Positions 19,047-28,420 of a stretch of 53,313 nucleotides of DNA are shown here, piece by piece. Source of the DNA: Candidatus Omnitrophota bacterium (GTDB lineage: Bacteria > Omnitrophota > Gorgyraeia > Zapsychrales > Fredricksoniimonadaceae); contig JADFZK010000017.1 of assembly GCA_015232565.1 (NCBI GenBank), positions 1 through 53,313 of the forward strand, written 5' to 3'. Under the pieces are notes generated by a model, which was not told where the DNA came from, did not search any database, and saw only the letters and a list, made by a program, of their open reading frames with translations. A program made the position numbers and the translations under genes. Position 1 is the first letter of the stretch, and every line of letters starts with the position of its first letter.

Positions 19047-19649
19047 CTACAACAACCGTTCCCCGAGAGCGTCAAGATCAATGCTAACTGTCAAAGCGCC
19101 AATGGCATTCCCGTCCTCCGGATCCATTACCGGCACTGAAACCTGTATCGAATAGGTGCGTGAACTTTCATCGAATTCCATCTTGTCGATAAAGACCTCG
19201 CCTTTGCCGCCGGCGTAGGACCGAACGAATTTGTCCTCATCCCCCTGCAGGAAATCCGAGGTCCGGTTGGTCTCGCCAACTATACAGCCCTGGCGGTCCA
19301 TCACAAAGATCTCGGGGAACAGCGTTTTCTGGCCTTCTTTGACCGCCTGAAATGCCTTCAGGAACACCGCCGTTGGATTAGCGCTATAGCCATCCACCCA
19401 CGCATCGGGCTCACCGGCATCCATCCATTTCTTGTCCAGCGCGGCGATCTCGTCATTAGTGCGACTGGCTGTTTTATTGGCCTCTTTTACCGCGGCGACC
19501 ACCAGCGGATCTTTGGCCCATTTGACGATCTTTTCACTGGTGATCTTCTTCACCTCGTTCAGCAATACCGTTTCATCTGCGGCCAAAACCAGACCGCTTC
19601 TCCCCACACATAACATCAATGCCACCAAAAAAATCCCAATATTCCTCAT
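19047..19649 (-). CDS. Secreted single-Cache (PDC) sensor-like protein without output domain
   Basis: The first ATG with a ribosome site (AGGAGG four bases ahead) is at 19649, giving 200 residues that start with a signal peptide (MRNIGIFLVALMLCVGRSG). The mature protein is a Cache/PDC-like domain: FPEIFVMDRQGCIVGETN, FLQGDEDKFVRSY, GEVFIDKMEFDESSRTYS and SVPVMDPEDGNAIGALTVSID. Such domains normally form the extracellular part of receptors or kinases; here it stands alone and is exported. It lies between MCP 5 and MCP 4, so it may be a free periplasmic ligand-binding partner (inference). The 98 bases between it and MCP 5 hold no other recognisable feature. Confidence 0.82.
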   Translation of the reverse strand: MRNIGIFLVALMLCVGRSGLVLAADETVLLNEVKKITSEKIVKWAKDPLVVAAVKEANKTASRTNDEIAALDKKWMDAGEPDAWVDGYSANPTAVFLKAFQAVKEGQKTLFPEIFVMDRQGCIVGETNRTSDFLQGDEDKFVRSYAGGKGEVFIDKMEFDESSRTYSIQVSVPVMDPEDGNAIGALTVSIDLDALGERLL

Positions 19650-19747
19650 AAAGCCTCCTTTTTTGTGGCCAACCAGATCACTCGACCGGGTCGGTAACCG
19701 TGTCGCTGGCTGAAGCCTTGAAATATACGGTCGCACACCTTCCACTG

Positions 19748-21301
19748 TTACGCCGATTTAAAACCTGCTATCGCGTCTTTTAGTTTCTGCGCCAACCCGC
19801 TTAACTCCGCGGCCGACGCGGCGGCCTGTTTGGTGGACACCGCGAACTGCTTGGTGACCTGGTTGATGTTCTGCATGGCCTGCACGGTCTGGTCGGAAGC
19901 CGTCCTTTGCTGTTGTGTGGCGATGGATATCTCTTTCGCCGACCCGGCGGTCTCGCGGATCATCTCCACCCCCCGCGCCACCCACTTGAGCGAATCCTCA
20001 ATGCCCATTACCGTAGCATTGGTCTCCGACTGGATCTCGGTTATCAATTGCCGAATTTCTTCCGTAGACTCCGACGACCGTTCCGCCAGCTTACGCACTT
20101 CCTGCGCCACTACCGCAAAACCCCGCCCGGCTTCCCCGGCCCGCGCGGCCTCAATAGCGGCATTTAGCGCCAGCAAATTGGTCTGCCCGGCGATATCATC
20201 GATAAGCTTGGTGATATTCCCGATGGCCTGGGATTTCTCACCCAAAGCCAGGATCTTTTTGGCGGTCGCATCCACCCGAATGTTTATTTCCTGCATGCCC
20301 GCCATGGTGCGCTCCGCCACCTTGGCCACGTTCTCGGCGTTCTGCGCTATTTGCGACGCAGTCACCGCCAGCTCTTTCACCGTGGTCGAGGCCTCGTTAA
20401 CCGCCGAGGCCTGCTCGGTGGCGCCCACCGCCTGCTCATGGGTAGACGCGCTGATCTGCCGCGCGGCCGACGCCATGTCCATGCCCGCTGTATGGATCTG
20501 CGCCACTATACCTTTAAGCCCGCTCATCAATTTATTGAACGCCCCGGCCATCTCGCCTACTTCATCGTTGCTGGAGACCGGTATCAGCACATTCAGGTTA
20601 CCGGCCGAACCGGCGATCTCATTGGTTCTGTCCACCACCTGCCGTAAAGACTTTACCGCCCCGCCCAGCACCCAGGAGATCACTACCCAGCCCAGCCCGA
20701 AGGCCACGGTATAAAGTAAAAAGCTCAGGGCATTAAGCTTGTTTTGCATCGCTTCGGGCTCGACAAATAACGCCCTGGTGTCTTTGGTAGAATCTTCGTA
20801 ATAGCGTGCCAGCATTTCGAATACTTTGCGGTCCTTCCCCTTAACCAAAGCATCCGCCCGTTGCTGGGCGCCTTCCGCTCCGGATTGATACAGCTTTATC
20901 GCTTCCCCATAATCTTTCTCCAATTGCTCGAAAGCCTCGAAGAATTCAGTCAGAAGCTTTTGATCCTCGGCGCGATGGGCCAGATCCCCACCCATAGAAC
21001 GCATCTCCTGAACCAGCGCCGTTATTTGCGTATGCGCACTATCGAATTCGGACTTATACTTGTCTAACTCAGCTACCTCTTGCCCGCGCAAAAGGATATT
21101 CTTTGACGCCCGCTGATTCTCGGCCAACAAGAATTCCAACTTAAAAAAGCGGTGCGACTGCTCCAGCCGGCTTTCGGCCAAAGCCTGCAGGTCATCAAAC
21201 ATGTGATGATAGGTAAACGTCACATACCCGCCCACCAGAGCCATCAAAACAAACACCCCGAATATCCCCATTCCCAGCTTCTTGCCCAGTGTCATACGCA
21301 T
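19748..21301 (-). CDS. Methyl-accepting chemotaxis protein with helical sensor (MCP 5)
   Basis: This is the first receptor in transcription order, with 517 residues. It has membrane segments at about 8-30 and 190-212 and a helical periplasmic domain ([20 protein letters not shown] onwards) of the 4HB/HBM kind. HAMP and the MCP hairpin follow. I use the ATG at 21301, which follows an AGGCGGGG site and starts 3 bases after the cheW stop; the longer reading begins at a TTG. The signalling domain is the most divergent of the five but still nearly identical over about 180 residues. The end (AGFKSA) carries no CheR tether. Confidence 0.93.
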   Translation of the reverse strand: MRMTLGKKLGMGIFGVFVLMALVGGYVTFTYHHMFDDLQALAESRLEQSHRFFKLEFLLAENQRASKNILLRGQEVAELDKYKSEFDSAHTQITALVQEMRSMGGDLAHRAEDQKLLTEFFEAFEQLEKDYGEAIKLYQSGAEGAQQRADALVKGKDRKVFEMLARYYEDSTKDTRALFVEPEAMQNKLNALSFLLYTVAFGLGWVVISWVLGGAVKSLRQVVDRTNEIAGSAGNLNVLIPVSSNDEVGEMAGAFNKLMSGLKGIVAQIHTAGMDMASAARQISASTHEQAVGATEQASAVNEASTTVKELAVTASQIAQNAENVAKVAERTMAGMQEINIRVDATAKKILALGEKSQAIGNITKLIDDIAGQTNLLALNAAIEAARAGEAGRGFAVVAQEVRKLAERSSESTEEIRQLITEIQSETNATVMGIEDSLKWVARGVEMIRETAGSAKEISIATQQQRTASDQTVQAMQNINQVTKQFAVSTKQAAASAAELSGLAQKLKDAIAGFKSA

Positions 21302-21303
21302 GC

Positions 21304-21798
21304 TCACCCCGCCTTTACGCAAAAAAGCTTGTCGACTCTCAGTATCCCGATGAACCTTTTACCTTGATGGATAGCGCCCGACAGGAACTCCGCGCGGTCC
21401 GCCGCAATGGTCACCAGCGCCGGGCTTATCCGGCTTACCGGCACTTCCATCGGCTCGGCCACCTCGTCCACCAGCAAAGCCGTCTCGTACACACCCGCCC
21501 GCACTATCACCAGCCGGGAACGCGCCGTAAGCTCCTCGGCCGGCAAACCCAGCAGCTTCTTGAGGTCTGTTACCGAGAGAATATTGCCCCGCAGGTTGAA
21601 TATGCCCACGATATGTTCCGGGCTCGAGGGCAAATACGATATCTTTTCGAAATTAACCACTTCCCTCACGCTGGTTATTTCCACCGCGTACCATTCGCTG
21701 GCCACCCGAAAAACCACCAGCATCACGGTTTTCTCACCGGCCTCATCCCCGCCGTAGAACTCGTCCTCATATAATGTCAGGCCGCGCTGTTCATCCAT
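21304..21798 (-). CDS. Second CheW-type coupling protein
   Basis: The CheW domain shows [40 protein letters not shown] (the conserved G-x-x-N-x-R-G-x-I pattern), SRLVIVRAG and [19 protein letters not shown] lies eight bases before the ATG at 21798, giving 164 residues. A longer reading from 21843 would overlap the upstream receiver gene by 41 bases and has no such site, so I reject it. The GGAGG lies within the last codons of that receiver gene, so the two are coupled. This CheW is better conserved than the one between cheB and cheR; two CheWs suggest two array compositions or stoichiometric tuning (inference). Confidence 0.92.
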   Translation of the reverse strand: MDEQRGLTLYEDEFYGGDEAGEKTVMLVVFRVASEWYAVEITSVREVVNFEKISYLPSSPEHIVGIFNLRGNILSVTDLKKLLGLPAEELTARSRLVIVRAGVYETALLVDEVAEPMEVPVSRISPALVTIAADRAEFLSGAIHQGKRFIGILRVDKLFCVKAG

Positions 21799-21802
21799 GA
21801 TC

Positions 21803-22168
21803 TTAACCTCCAAGCAAAGACTTGATTTTGCCGCACAGTTCATCCACGTCTATCGCGATATCCAGAAAACCCTGCGCCCCCGTCTGGGCCACCACCACAT
21901 CCAGAGACTCCTTGTCCATGGAAGATATGTAATAAACCGGCACCCACTTGGTACGCGGATCGGCTTTCACCGTCTTACAGATCACATCCCCGTTCACATC
22001 CGGCAAATTGTAATCCAGCAGTATGATGTCATATTGCCCGTCGAGAGCTTTGGCAATGCCCTCCTGCCCGGTCTCCACCGTATCCACGGCAAAACCGCCC
22101 GCCTCCAGCCCGCGCTTAAGCATCTTGTTTATTATGGGCGTATCATTAACAATAAGTATCTTGTCCAA
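21803..22168 (-). CDS. CheY-like single-domain receiver lacking the switch lysine
   Basis: This 121-residue protein is a lone receiver. The phospho-acceptor D52 (LLDYNLPDVNG) is present, but the acidic pair reads N8-D9 instead of D-D or E-D. The switch lysine is also missing: FLDIAIDVDEL has Ile104 where CheY has Lys. Ser82/83 could fill the Thr/Ser position. With these changes, normal phosphorylation-driven switching is doubtful, and it may act by binding or as a weak phosphate sink. It directly precedes the second cheW. It is the only stand-alone CheY-size protein in the window. Confidence 0.85.
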   Translation of the reverse strand: MDKILIVNDTPIINKMLKRGLEAGGFAVDTVETGQEGIAKALDGQYDIILLDYNLPDVNGDVICKTVKADPRTKWVPVYYISSMDKESLDVVVAQTGAQGFLDIAIDVDELCGKIKSLLGG

Positions 22169-22191
22169 CCCGCATCCTCCAATAGTCCTTA

Positions 22192-22236
22192 TTTAGCGAA
22201 TCGAGAGCTCGTCGAGCAATAGAAAATCGAAAATGG
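22192..22236. repeat. Composite intergenic repeat (two dispersed motifs joined)
   Basis: The 78-base gap 22169-22246 holds two motifs found elsewhere. Bases 22192-22217 match 4200-4225 at 24 of 26 positions. Bases 22214-22236 match the reverse complement of 32513-32535 at 21 of 23 positions. The left part contains the palindrome GAGAGCTC. No promoter is evident. Confidence 0.65.
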
Positions 22237-22246
22237 CCCGCACCAA

Positions 22247-22978
22247 TCAGGCCGCTGGGAAAGTTACCTTGAAAGCGCTTGCGCCTCCGGGGGAACGCGT
22301 AAATTCCAATTGTCCGCCAAAATCTGTGACCGTCTTTTTACAGCCCGTCAGCCGCGGTTCCAGTGCCGCTCCAGCCGCATTGTTGCCCACCTCCAGGACC
22401 ACCTGGCCATCAGCCGCGACGCTGGTCTTCAACATCACCTGCCTGCCCGTGCCCTCCACGAGCTCCACTTCCTTGCGGGCCTGGTTCATTAAATTAAGCA
22501 CCGTCTGTTCCAGGCGGATCGCTTCACCCATTACGTAAGGCAAAGACTCCTGCAGGCTCAACACCACCTCGATCTTATGGCTCTTATACTGCGTGCCCAC
22601 GAACTGCAGGGCGTATTGTATGATCTCGTTAAGGTTCTGCTTCTCCGGCGGCACGCCCACCTTCGCGACCGCCAGCGCACGCATATGCGTAATAAGCTCG
22701 GACAGCTTGTTCATCTGGGTAATGATCTCCGGCAGGTCAGTCTTCGCCTCCTCGACCGAGAACCGGCCTTTCTGCGCGTCACGCACCAGCCCCTGGCAAA
22801 TGATCTTGGTCACGTTCAAAGGCTGGTTAAGCTCATGAGCTATCCCTGAAAACATGTCGCCCAGCAAAGCCGCATTCTCCAGGGCGCCCATCCGCTCCTC
22901 GGCGGCTTTGAGCCCCGCCTGGGCCGCGGCCAGCTCGGCCGCCATATCAGTTTCAGTGCTCATCAGCGGCTGTCCCAT
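22247..22978 (-). CDS. Histidine kinase-like protein with degenerate ATP lid
   Basis: The 243-residue protein has a short coil, a good H box with H48 (SGIAHELNQPLN) and a helical X region. The ATP-binding domain is eroded. The N-box region reads TVLNLMNQARKE, the usual D-x-G-x-G is replaced by VGNNAAGAALE, and the glycine-rich G2 loop is absent (LTGCKKTVTDFGGQL). There is no sensor domain. It overlaps the preceding receiver-coil gene by 16 bases. It may be a pseudokinase, a phosphatase or a phosphotransfer scaffold (inference). The ATG at 22963, overlapping the upstream stop as TGATG, is an alternative start that removes five residues. Confidence 0.78.
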   Translation of the reverse strand: MGQPLMSTETDMAAELAAAQAGLKAAEERMGALENAALLGDMFSGIAHELNQPLNVTKIICQGLVRDAQKGRFSVEEAKTDLPEIITQMNKLSELITHMRALAVAKVGVPPEKQNLNEIIQYALQFVGTQYKSHKIEVVLSLQESLPYVMGEAIRLEQTVLNLMNQARKEVELVEGTGRQVMLKTSVAADGQVVLEVGNNAAGAALEPRLTGCKKTVTDFGGQLEFTRSPGGASAFKVTFPAA

Positions 22979-23502
22979 TTCTTTACAATATCGTTGATCT
23001 TGTCCTGCACGCGGTCCTTGGTCTGGGCGTCGTTCAAAATAGACTCCAGCAATCTTTCGTGCTCCTCGGCCATACGCAGGATATCAAGCTTAAGCTCCTC
23101 GTTCTGCCGTTCCAGGCGCACTTTTTCCAGCGCATGCCGCAGGGGGATCAAAAGCTTCTCCTTATCCTCGATGGGCTTGAGGATATAATCGAAAGCCCCG
23201 CCGCGCACGGCGTCCTGGCAGGTTTCCAGCGTGCCAAAGCCGGTAAGGAAAAGCACCGGCACCAGCCTTTTATTCGCGTTCAGCCAGGGCAGGATCTCCA
23301 CACCTTGCTTGCCGGGCATTTTCATATCGCTGACCACCGCCTCGATACCCGGATTTTTTTCCAGCACCTTGATGGCATTATCCACCGAGTTGGCCGTGGA
23401 CACGGTGTACCCGCACGCCGACAAAAGCTCCTCCAGCGCTTCGCGGATAACATCCTCGTCATCTACCAGCAAAACCTGCCCCTGTTCCTTGACTCGTGCC
23501 AT
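22963..23502 (-). CDS. Response regulator: receiver plus C-terminal coiled coil
   Basis: Residues 8-125 are a complete receiver: D14/D15, phospho-acceptor D59 in VVSDMKMPGKQG, LTGFG and LKPI. The last 50 residues (LEKVRLERQNEELKLDILR and onwards) form a strongly charged coiled coil and end in KKWDSR. There is no DNA-binding domain. A GGGAGATATT ribosome site precedes the ATG. The stop overlaps the start of the degenerate kinase, so these two probably work as a pair. The coil suggests oligomerisation or binding to another coiled-coil protein. Confidence 0.87.
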   Translation of the reverse strand: MARVKEQGQVLLVDDEDVIREALEELLSACGYTVSTANSVDNAIKVLEKNPGIEAVVSDMKMPGKQGVEILPWLNANKRLVPVLFLTGFGTLETCQDAVRGGAFDYILKPIEDKEKLLIPLRHALEKVRLERQNEELKLDILRMAEEHERLLESILNDAQTKDRVQDKINDIVKKWDSR

Positions 23503-23530
23503 AATATCTCCCGTGTTTTTACCTTACTTA

Positions 23531-23570
23531 TTTAGCCGATCGAAAGAATTATCGTTTTCGATCCACTAAA
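23531..23570. repeat. Short inverted repeat of the TTTAGC/GATCGA family
   Basis: TTTAGCCGATCGAAAG (23531-23546) faces TTTTCGATCCACTAAA (23555-23570); they pair at 13 of 16 positions around an 8-base loop. The ends match those of the 188-base element at 4200-4387, so this may be a minimal or deleted copy. It occupies the 83-base gap before the receiver-coil gene. Confidence 0.55.
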
Positions 23571-23585
23571 CATGCACATTTCAAC

Positions 23586-24752
23586 TTACAATTCATTCCA
23601 TTCATTCTTGAGCTGTTCCGGCAATTCCAGGTCGGCCACCAGGCTCTTGTCCTTGTCGAACGGTAGAGCGAAATAAAATATCTTGCGCCCGTCTTTCAGC
23701 GGCGCAAAACCAATGATCCCGTTATGCGCCTTAACGATGTTGTAAGAAACCGAAAGCCCCAGACCGGTGCCTTTCCCCGGGTCCTTGGTGGTAAAGAACG
23801 GATTGAATATGCTGTTGTCGGTGCCTTCCTTTACCGGTATGCCGTTCTCTATAGACCCCACCAGCACGCCCTGCCCGCCTTTAAGCTTGCGGGTAATGAC
23901 CTTCATCCGCCCGCCTTCGTTCTGCTGGAACTTCTCGTCGATAGCGTCGCGGCCGTTGACCATGAAATTCATTATCACGTCCTGCACCTGGTAACGGTCC
24001 AGGAATATCATTGGCAGGTCTTTCTCCAGGTCGGTCTCCACCACGATGTTGTGGTCTTTAAGCTGTTGGCCCAAAAGGTAGACCGCGTCGGAGACCGGGC
24101 GGTTGATATCTTCCTGGCTAAAGCCTTCCTTGCGGCTGCCGGAATAATCGTGCATACGTTTAACGATCGAGCTCAAACGCACGAACTGGTCTTTCATCCG
24201 CCCGATCTTGGTCTGCAGTTCCGGATGCTCGCACACCACGTCGTTCATCAGCAAAGACTCGATATGCGTCAGGATCGCCATCAGCGGCTGGTTCATTTCA
24301 TGCGCCACCCCGGCGCCCAGCTCGCCCACCGCGGCCAGCTTGGCCGCCTGTAGAAGCTGGACCTGCTGATTGCTCAATTGATGGATCAACTTGCGTTTTT
24401 CCAGGGCGCGGGTAATGTTAACCGAAAGCTCGTCGAAATTAACCGGCTTGTTCATATAGTCGAAAGCGCCGATCTTCATGGCCTCAATAGCGCTTTCCAG
24501 GCCGCCATGGCCGGTAAGCATGATCACTTCTACATCCGTCTTGAGCTCCTTGATCTTCTTTAGGAACTCGATCCCGTCCATCCCGGGCATGCGGATATCG
24601 GAAACAATAATATCCGGCGTTTCCTTCTGATAAGTTTCCAGCCCGTGCAAACCGCTGTCGGCCGTTACCACTTCGTAATCATCAAGCTCCAGCAGGCTTT
24701 TCAGCCGGTCGCGGAGCATTTCTTCGTCGTCAACCACCATTATCTTGGTCAT
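23586..24752 (-). CDS. Soluble receiver-histidine kinase (REC-HisKA-HATPase)
   Basis: Taking the ATG at 24752 gives 388 residues, because AAGGA lies six bases before it; the ATG at 24758 is too close. The receiver covers about 2-120 with phospho-acceptor D52 (VSDIRMPGMDG) and the lysine in NKPV. The H box is GAGVAHEMNQPLMA with H151. The ATPase domain has NFMVNGRDAI and GKGTGLGLS; its G1 region (GSIENGIPVKEG) is looser than usual. No membrane segment or sensor is present, so its input must come through the receiver or from a partner. It follows the large PAS kinase by 65 bases and is a likely relay target of it (inference). Confidence 0.88.
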   Translation of the reverse strand: MTKIMVVDDEEMLRDRLKSLLELDDYEVVTADSGLHGLETYQKETPDIIVSDIRMPGMDGIEFLKKIKELKTDVEVIMLTGHGGLESAIEAMKIGAFDYMNKPVNFDELSVNITRALEKRKLIHQLSNQQVQLLQAAKLAAVGELGAGVAHEMNQPLMAILTHIESLLMNDVVCEHPELQTKIGRMKDQFVRLSSIVKRMHDYSGSRKEGFSQEDINRPVSDAVYLLGQQLKDHNIVVETDLEKDLPMIFLDRYQVQDVIMNFMVNGRDAIDEKFQQNEGGRMKVITRKLKGGQGVLVGSIENGIPVKEGTDNSIFNPFFTTKDPGKGTGLGLSVSYNIVKAHNGIIGFAPLKDGRKIFYFALPFDKDKSLVADLELPEQLKNEWNEL

Positions 24753-24817
24753 AACCATTCCTTTTAAAAACGATTATCCGCCCGTGCCGGCAGATCCCGG
24801 CCTCCGCGGCAACATTA

Positions 24818-27800
24818 TCACACTGTCAAATCCACCGGCAAAGTCACCCGCAGGACCGCGCCTTCGTTCTCCCGGCCTTCTATCACGATCGAACCCTTAT
24901 GGCTCTCGATGATCCCGTAACTGATCGACAGCCCAAGCCCCGTGCCTTTGCCCACTTCCTTGGTGGTAAAGAAGGGGTCGAAGATCTTCTTCTTTATCTC
25001 GTCCTTGACGCCTATGCCATTATCCGCGAAGGTCAGCACCACCCGGTTGGCGGCCGGGTCGTGCGCAATAGTCACCACCAGTTTCTTGCGATACCCCTCC
25101 ACGTTGATTTCGCCCCGTGCTATGCGCGCCTGCTTTTCGTTCATGGAATCGCGCGCGTTGGATATGGCGTTTATCCACACCTGTTCCAGCTGAAACGGCT
25201 CGCCTTTGATGTTCGGCAAACCTTCCGCCACCACCCGCTCCACTTCCACCTCGTGCTCGCGCAATTGGGCGCCCAAAAGCCCCAGCGCCGAATCCACGGT
25301 CTCGGCCAGGTAAACTTCCTGGATCTTCAGCTCTTCCTGCCGGGCGAAAGCGCGGATATGGTTAATGATCTTGGTCATTCTTTTGATACACTGGTCGATA
25401 TCCTTGATCCCGGCAGTGAGCTTGTCGTCGCTCATGATCTTCTTTTCCATGTACTTGCGGAACATGGTGATCACGAGCGCTATGCCGCCCAACGGCTGGT
25501 TGATCTCGTGCGCCAGGCCGGTGCTCATTTCGCCCAAAGTGGCCAGCTTGGAAGTCTGGAACAATTGCGCCTGGGATTCATCCAGCGACTTCTTCATTAA
25601 CTTTAACTGTTCTTCCGCCGCCTTGCGTTCGGTAATGTCTTCTTTCACCGCTACATAATGCGTGGTCTCGCCTTTTTCATTACGAACCGGTGTGATCGAA
25701 GCGTCTTCCCAATAAAGTTCGCCGTTTTTCTTTTTATTATGGAACTCCCCGCGCCATACCCGTCCCGCGGCCAGAGTTTCCCATAACTGCCGGTACCCCT
25801 CGGGAGGCATCTCGCCGGATTTAAGCACCCGGGGATTATTGCCCCGCGCTTCCTCCGCCGTATACCCGGTAACCTCAATGAAATGCGGATTCACGTATTC
25901 AATAGCGCCCTTGGTATCCGTGATAACTATGGAACTGGGTGACTGCTCAATAGCCCGGGTCAAGGTGCGTAAACGTTCCTCAACCACCTTACGCTCGGTG
26001 ATATCGCGCATAATACCCACCGCGTGCCAGCCGTCCGAGCGTTTGCTGGCCGACAACGCCAGGTCAATGGCTATTTCCACGCCATCCTTGCGCACCGCTG
26101 CCAGCTCCAGGACCTTGCCGACCGCGTTGCCCTTGCCGGCCCGCAGGAACCCGGGATAAGCCGCGTCATGCGCGGGCCAGAAACGCTCCGGCACCAGGAA
26201 CCGGTGCAGGTTCTGCCCGATAGCCTCCCGCGCACTGTAACCAAAAATACGCTCGGCCGCCGGGTTCCAGAAACTTATACTACCCTTCGGGTCCATCATC
26301 ACAATAGCATCCTGGGCGGAGTCCGTTACACTGCGGATCTTTTCCTCACTCTGCCGCAAAGCCTCTTCCGCCCGCTTGCGCTCCGAAATATCCCGGAACG
26401 AAACCACCGCCCCGACAACCTTGCCATCCTCTATTAGAGGGCGCGTAGTGTAATCCACCGGAAAACCACTGCCGCCCTTGCGCCAGTAGAACTCCTCCCC
26501 CGACATACCCGGCGACCCGTGCAAAACCTTGTAGTTCGGGCATTCATTCAAAGGATAAGCACTGCCATAAGGCCGGGAATGATGCCAGAGAGAATGGCTT
26601 TCCTTACCCAACAGATCCTGTTCTTCATAACCCAGCATCTTCAGCGCCTGGGCATTCACGAAAGTATGCCGCCCTTCCAGGTCCAACCCGAATATGCCCT
26701 CACCCGACGATTCCAGGATCAGCTTTAACTGCCGGGCCGAACGCTCGGACTCCTCGCGCACCAGGGTGTTGTCCTCCAGCATGCTGGAAAGGATCTCCTG
26801 GGAACGGCGCGATGCCTCCAGCGCGGCGTCCAGCTCGCCAGACTGCCGGGCCAATCGCTGTTGATGCTCCACCAGCCGGGCTTCGTCCTGCTTTTGCCGG
26901 GAAAGGTCCACCCACACGCAATGCAATACGCTCTTTCCATGTATAGTGATGGCCGTTAAAGACACCTGCACTGGCAAATCCCGTCCATCTCCACGGCGGT
27001 GCATCCACTCGAAACGATGGCTCCCCTTTGCCCGGGCCAGGCGCATCATTTCATTGGCCTTTTCAAAAGAATTCTGGCCATCGGGTTGTTCCGGCGGGGA
27101 AAGCTCCGAAGGATGGGTTTTCAGGAACAGCTCCCGGGAAGCATAACCCAGCATTGCCGCCGTGGCCTCGTTACAATCCACGAATTTATCTTCCCCTATT
27201 ATCAGGATGGCGTCCCGCGAAGCGTACAGCACATCCATGAAGCGCTTTTCGCTCTCGCGCAATTCCAGTTCGATCTTGTTGCGTTCCTCGATCTCGGTGT
27301 GTAAAGTTGCGGCGAACACTGTAGTTTTCTTAAGGTTCTCGCTCATCTTGTCGAAAGCCCGCGACAATTGGCCTACCTCGTCCCGGGCATCCGTCCCCAC
27401 CCGGTAATCGAGGTTGCCTTTACCGATAATATCCATGCCTTCGCGCAGTTTATGCAAAGGCGCGGTTATCAGGCTTGCCACCGCCCAGCCCACCAAGCCG
27501 GCGGCCAACGGTACCAGAAGCAGGATAAAGATAAAAACACCAGTCAGCCGGGCCAGCGGCGCAAAGGCTTCATTGGCATCGATCCGGGCGCTGACGGTCC
27601 AGCCCATGAGTGCCACATTGGCGTGCGCTTCCAGCACCTGCGCGCCGCGCTCATCCACCAGCATCCCGCTTTTACGCTCGCCGTGCACATCTTTTAACCT
27701 GGCCAAATACGAATGCGCCCCGAACTTGGAAGAAACCGCCAGCTCGTCATTCTTGTTAACGATAAGTATTTCGCCGGTGGTCCCCAGGCCAGTGCGTTCA

Positions 27801-28420
27801 CTAATTATCGCGTTGATCTCATCGAGCTTCAGCCGCAACACAAATACGCCCACCACCTGGCCAGTCCGGGAATCGATCATCGGCGCGGCCACCGCCATGG
27901 CGGGCATACCGCCCACATGCGACCGGTAAAAATCTTTCAGGTAAACCCCCTTCGTGCCGCCAATAAAGTAAGGATCGGCGGAACGATCTTCACCCACACT
28001 CTTTTCGTTACTGGAAGCCATTACCCTTCCTGAAGCATCCAGCAAGAAACATTCATGGAACACCGGACTGGCTTCTACCGTGCGTTTTAACAACTTTTCG
28101 GCCGATGCCAAGGCTTCGGCCACAACCGACGAAGACATTGCGCCGGGTGCTATCCCCTGGCCAGCAACGCTATCCTGAGCATGCAAAACCAAAAGATTCT
28201 CGAACACCACGCTCTTCGACCGTTGAACGATCAATTGTTCCAGCATCCGCAAATAAGTCTCCACGTGCCGGGCCCGGGAAGTGACCGCTGTGGAAAGGTT
28301 ATTGACTATCGCTTCCTGCAGGCTGGAACGGGCGATGTAATAAAAGAAGGTCTCCGCCGCTCCGGTAAGCACCAGCGCCGCCGCAAAGAAAAACAACCCT
28401 ATCTTATTTGCCAGTTTCAT
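24818..28420 (-). CDS. Large membrane sensor kinase: dCache-HAMP-PAS(x4)-HisKA-HATPase
   Basis: This 1200-residue protein has a membrane segment at 7-28 and a periplasmic double-Cache region at about 35-290 ([38 protein letters not shown]). A second membrane segment at about 295-320 is followed by HAMP and four PAS domains at roughly 390-510, 565-690, 690-815 and 815-935. The kinase core has H971 in [13 protein letters not shown] box [11 protein letters not shown]1 ADNGIGV and G2 GKGTGLGLS. It should sense a periplasmic ligand and one or more cytoplasmic cues. Its start overlaps the stop of the upstream PAS membrane protein (TGATG). The Cache-HAMP part is the same plan as in chemoreceptors. 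Confidence 0.92.
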   Translation of the reverse strand: MKLANKIGLFFFAAALVLTGAAETFFYYIARSSLQEAIVNNLSTAVTSRARHVETYLRMLEQLIVQRSKSVVFENLLVLHAQDSVAGQGIAPGAMSSSVVAEALASAEKLLKRTVEASPVFHECFLLDASGRVMASSNEKSVGEDRSADPYFIGGTKGVYLKDFYRSHVGGMPAMAVAAPMIDSRTGQVVGVFVLRLKLDEINAIISERTGLGTTGEILIVNKNDELAVSSKFGAHSYLARLKDVHGERKSGMLVDERGAQVLEAHANVALMGWTVSARIDANEAFAPLARLTGVFIFILLLVPLAAGLVGWAVASLITAPLHKLREGMDIIGKGNLDYRVGTDARDEVGQLSRAFDKMSENLKKTTVFAATLHTEIEERNKIELELRESEKRFMDVLYASRDAILIIGEDKFVDCNEATAAMLGYASRELFLKTHPSELSPPEQPDGQNSFEKANEMMRLARAKGSHRFEWMHRRGDGRDLPVQVSLTAITIHGKSVLHCVWVDLSRQKQDEARLVEHQQRLARQSGELDAALEASRRSQEILSSMLEDNTLVREESERSARQLKLILESSGEGIFGLDLEGRHTFVNAQALKMLGYEEQDLLGKESHSLWHHSRPYGSAYPLNECPNYKVLHGSPGMSGEEFYWRKGGSGFPVDYTTRPLIEDGKVVGAVVSFRDISERKRAEEALRQSEEKIRSVTDSAQDAIVMMDPKGSISFWNPAAERIFGYSAREAIGQNLHRFLVPERFWPAHDAAYPGFLRAGKGNAVGKVLELAAVRKDGVEIAIDLALSASKRSDGWHAVGIMRDITERKVVEERLRTLTRAIEQSPSSIVITDTKGAIEYVNPHFIEVTGYTAEEARGNNPRVLKSGEMPPEGYRQLWETLAAGRVWRGEFHNKKKNGELYWEDASITPVRNEKGETTHYVAVKEDITERKAAEEQLKLMKKSLDESQAQLFQTSKLATLGEMSTGLAHEINQPLGGIALVITMFRKYMEKKIMSDDKLTAGIKDIDQCIKRMTKIINHIRAFARQEELKIQEVYLAETVDSALGLLGAQLREHEVEVERVVAEGLPNIKGEPFQLEQVWINAISNARDSMNEKQARIARGEINVEGYRKKLVVTIAHDPAANRVVLTFADNGIGVKDEIKKKIFDPFFTTKEVGKGTGLGLSISYGIIESHKGSIVIEGRENEGAVLRVTLPVDLTV

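Noticed and set aside
21799..21843. Longer start of the second CheW
   Set aside because: A strong GGAGG lies before the ATG at 21798; the longer form overlaps the previous gene by 41 bases and lacks a ribosome site.
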